Assembly: GCA_964444375.1 (NCBI GenBank) | Contig: CAYUGX010000227.1 | Location: forward strand, 1 to 8,303 | Source of the DNA: JABHCC01 sp964444375 | Lineage (GTDB): Bacteria; Bacteroidota; Bacteroidia; Bacteroidales; UBA12481 | Direction of reading: 5' to 3' | Length of the DNA: 8,303 bases | Part shown: positions 7,639 through 8,303 of the stretch, piece after piece | Layout: each line of letters opens with the position of its first letter | Numbering within the stretch: the stretch's first letter is position 1 | Notes under the pieces: generated by a model | Seen by the model: the letters and a program-made list of their open reading frames with translations, nothing else | The model's database searches: none | Told to the model about the DNA's origin: nothing | Made by a program: the position numbers and the translations under genes

Positions 7639-8303
7639 ATGCGATCATCACTTAAACTAGTGTTCTTCATTTCTGTCATAATGTGTACATGGCAGTGTGA
7701 GAAAAATGGGATTATCAGCAATCCTGATGCCAAATTAGCCTTTTCAACTGATACGGTTCTGTTCGATACCGTGTTTACTACAATTGGATCGACTACTGCG
7801 AATTTCAGGGTTTATAATCCACATAGTCAAGCTATTGAAATTGAGCGGCTTTATCTTGCTCGAGGTGAGCAGTCAAAATACAGGCTAAATGTGAATGGTA
7901 CCCAGAGCAATAGCGTTGAACATATTAAGATTCCATCTAAAGACAGTATATACATTTTCGTTGAGGTCACCCTTGATCCCTCAAATCAGAATGATCCGAT
8001 GGTCGTGCAGGATTCAATTGTGTTTGAAACCAATGGTCATCTACAGGATGTTGATCTAGTTGCGTTTGGGCAGGATGTTCACTTGATAAACGGACAAGTT
8101 GTGGGAACCAGTGAATGGATCAATGATAAACCGTATCTCGTGTATAACTCTATGGCTGTTGATACCGCAAAGGTTTTGACTATTATGCCAGGAACACGGA
8201 TACATTTTCATAAGCGCTCATCTATGCTAGTTTACGGCACCCTTAAGGTAAAAGGGACGGTGGAAGAACCTGTGAGTTTTCTAGGAGACCGTTTGGAGGA
8301 TTA
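7639..8303 (+). CDS. exported lipoprotein-like protein, probable beta-helix type, 3' end outside window
   Basis: An open frame runs from the ATG at 7639 to the right edge (221 residues plus two bases). An in-frame TAA at 7618-7620 precedes it, so this is the first available start. The N-terminus (MRSSLKLVFFISVIMC...) is a signal peptide; the best lipidation site is C20 in TWQC, an atypical lipobox with Gln at -1, and C16 is another option. The mature part starts with LAFSTDTVLFDTVFTTIGSTTANFRVYN, resembling conserved Bacteroidota lipoproteins of unknown role. It continues with DSIYIFVEVTLDP and an AFGQDVHLING segment, then MPGTRIHFH and YGTLKVKGT followed by PVSFLGDR, which look like the opening coils of a right-handed beta-helix. 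Full-length members of this group are usually longer than what is visible. It follows the repeat lipoprotein by 63 bp on the same strand and may share its transcript. No enzymatic function is supported. Confidence 0.8.
   Translation, partial: MRSSLKLVFFISVIMCTWQCEKNGIISNPDAKLAFSTDTVLFDTVFTTIGSTTANFRVYNPHSQAIEIERLYLARGEQSKYRLNVNGTQSNSVEHIKIPSKDSIYIFVEVTLDPSNQNDPMVVQDSIVFETNGHLQDVDLVAFGQDVHLINGQVVGTSEWINDKPYLVYNSMAVDTAKVLTIMPGTRIHFHKRSSMLVYGTLKVKGTVEEPVSFLGDRLED

Overview
The window looks like chromosomal DNA from a member of the Bacteroidota, probably of Cytophagales type. The evidence is moderate GC, starts without clear Shine-Dalgarno sequences, a TAnnTTTG-type promoter element, and protein families typical of the phylum: a PKD/Ig-like repeat lipoprotein ending in a Fibrobacter succinogenes major paralogous domain, and a 'TDTVLFDTVFT' beta-helix-type lipoprotein. 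This assignment is inference; no rRNA or other marker gene is present.

Layout: two genes read leftward from a divergent intergenic region at about 4990-5079, and two read rightward. The leftward pair (4989 to the left edge) is a lipoprotein of the YtcJ-like amidohydrolase 3 family followed after 23 bp by a large secreted protein of glycoside hydrolase family 38 type, which runs off the left edge with about 1109 residues visible. The rightward pair is an 831-residue lipoprotein (one Ig-like domain, six repeats of about 85 residues, one Fib_succ_major domain), then after 63 bp the start of a second lipoprotein-like gene that runs off the right edge.

All four products carry N-terminal export signals, so the window is an envelope/periplasm neighbourhood. 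The leftward pair is probably a small catabolic operon (a zinc glycosidase plus a metal-dependent hydrolase), with substrates that cannot be read from the sequence. The rightward pair has no visible enzymatic residues and looks like surface or adhesion-type proteins. The intergenic region holds a good promoter -7 match for the leftward operon and a short perfect dyad that could be an operator. There are no RNA genes, mobile elements or CRISPR arrays, and no intergenic gap is longer than 90 bp. I do not see a clearly novel defence or mobile system; the most unusual items are the divergent GH38 active site and the very regular repeat and cysteine architecture of the 831-residue lipoprotein.
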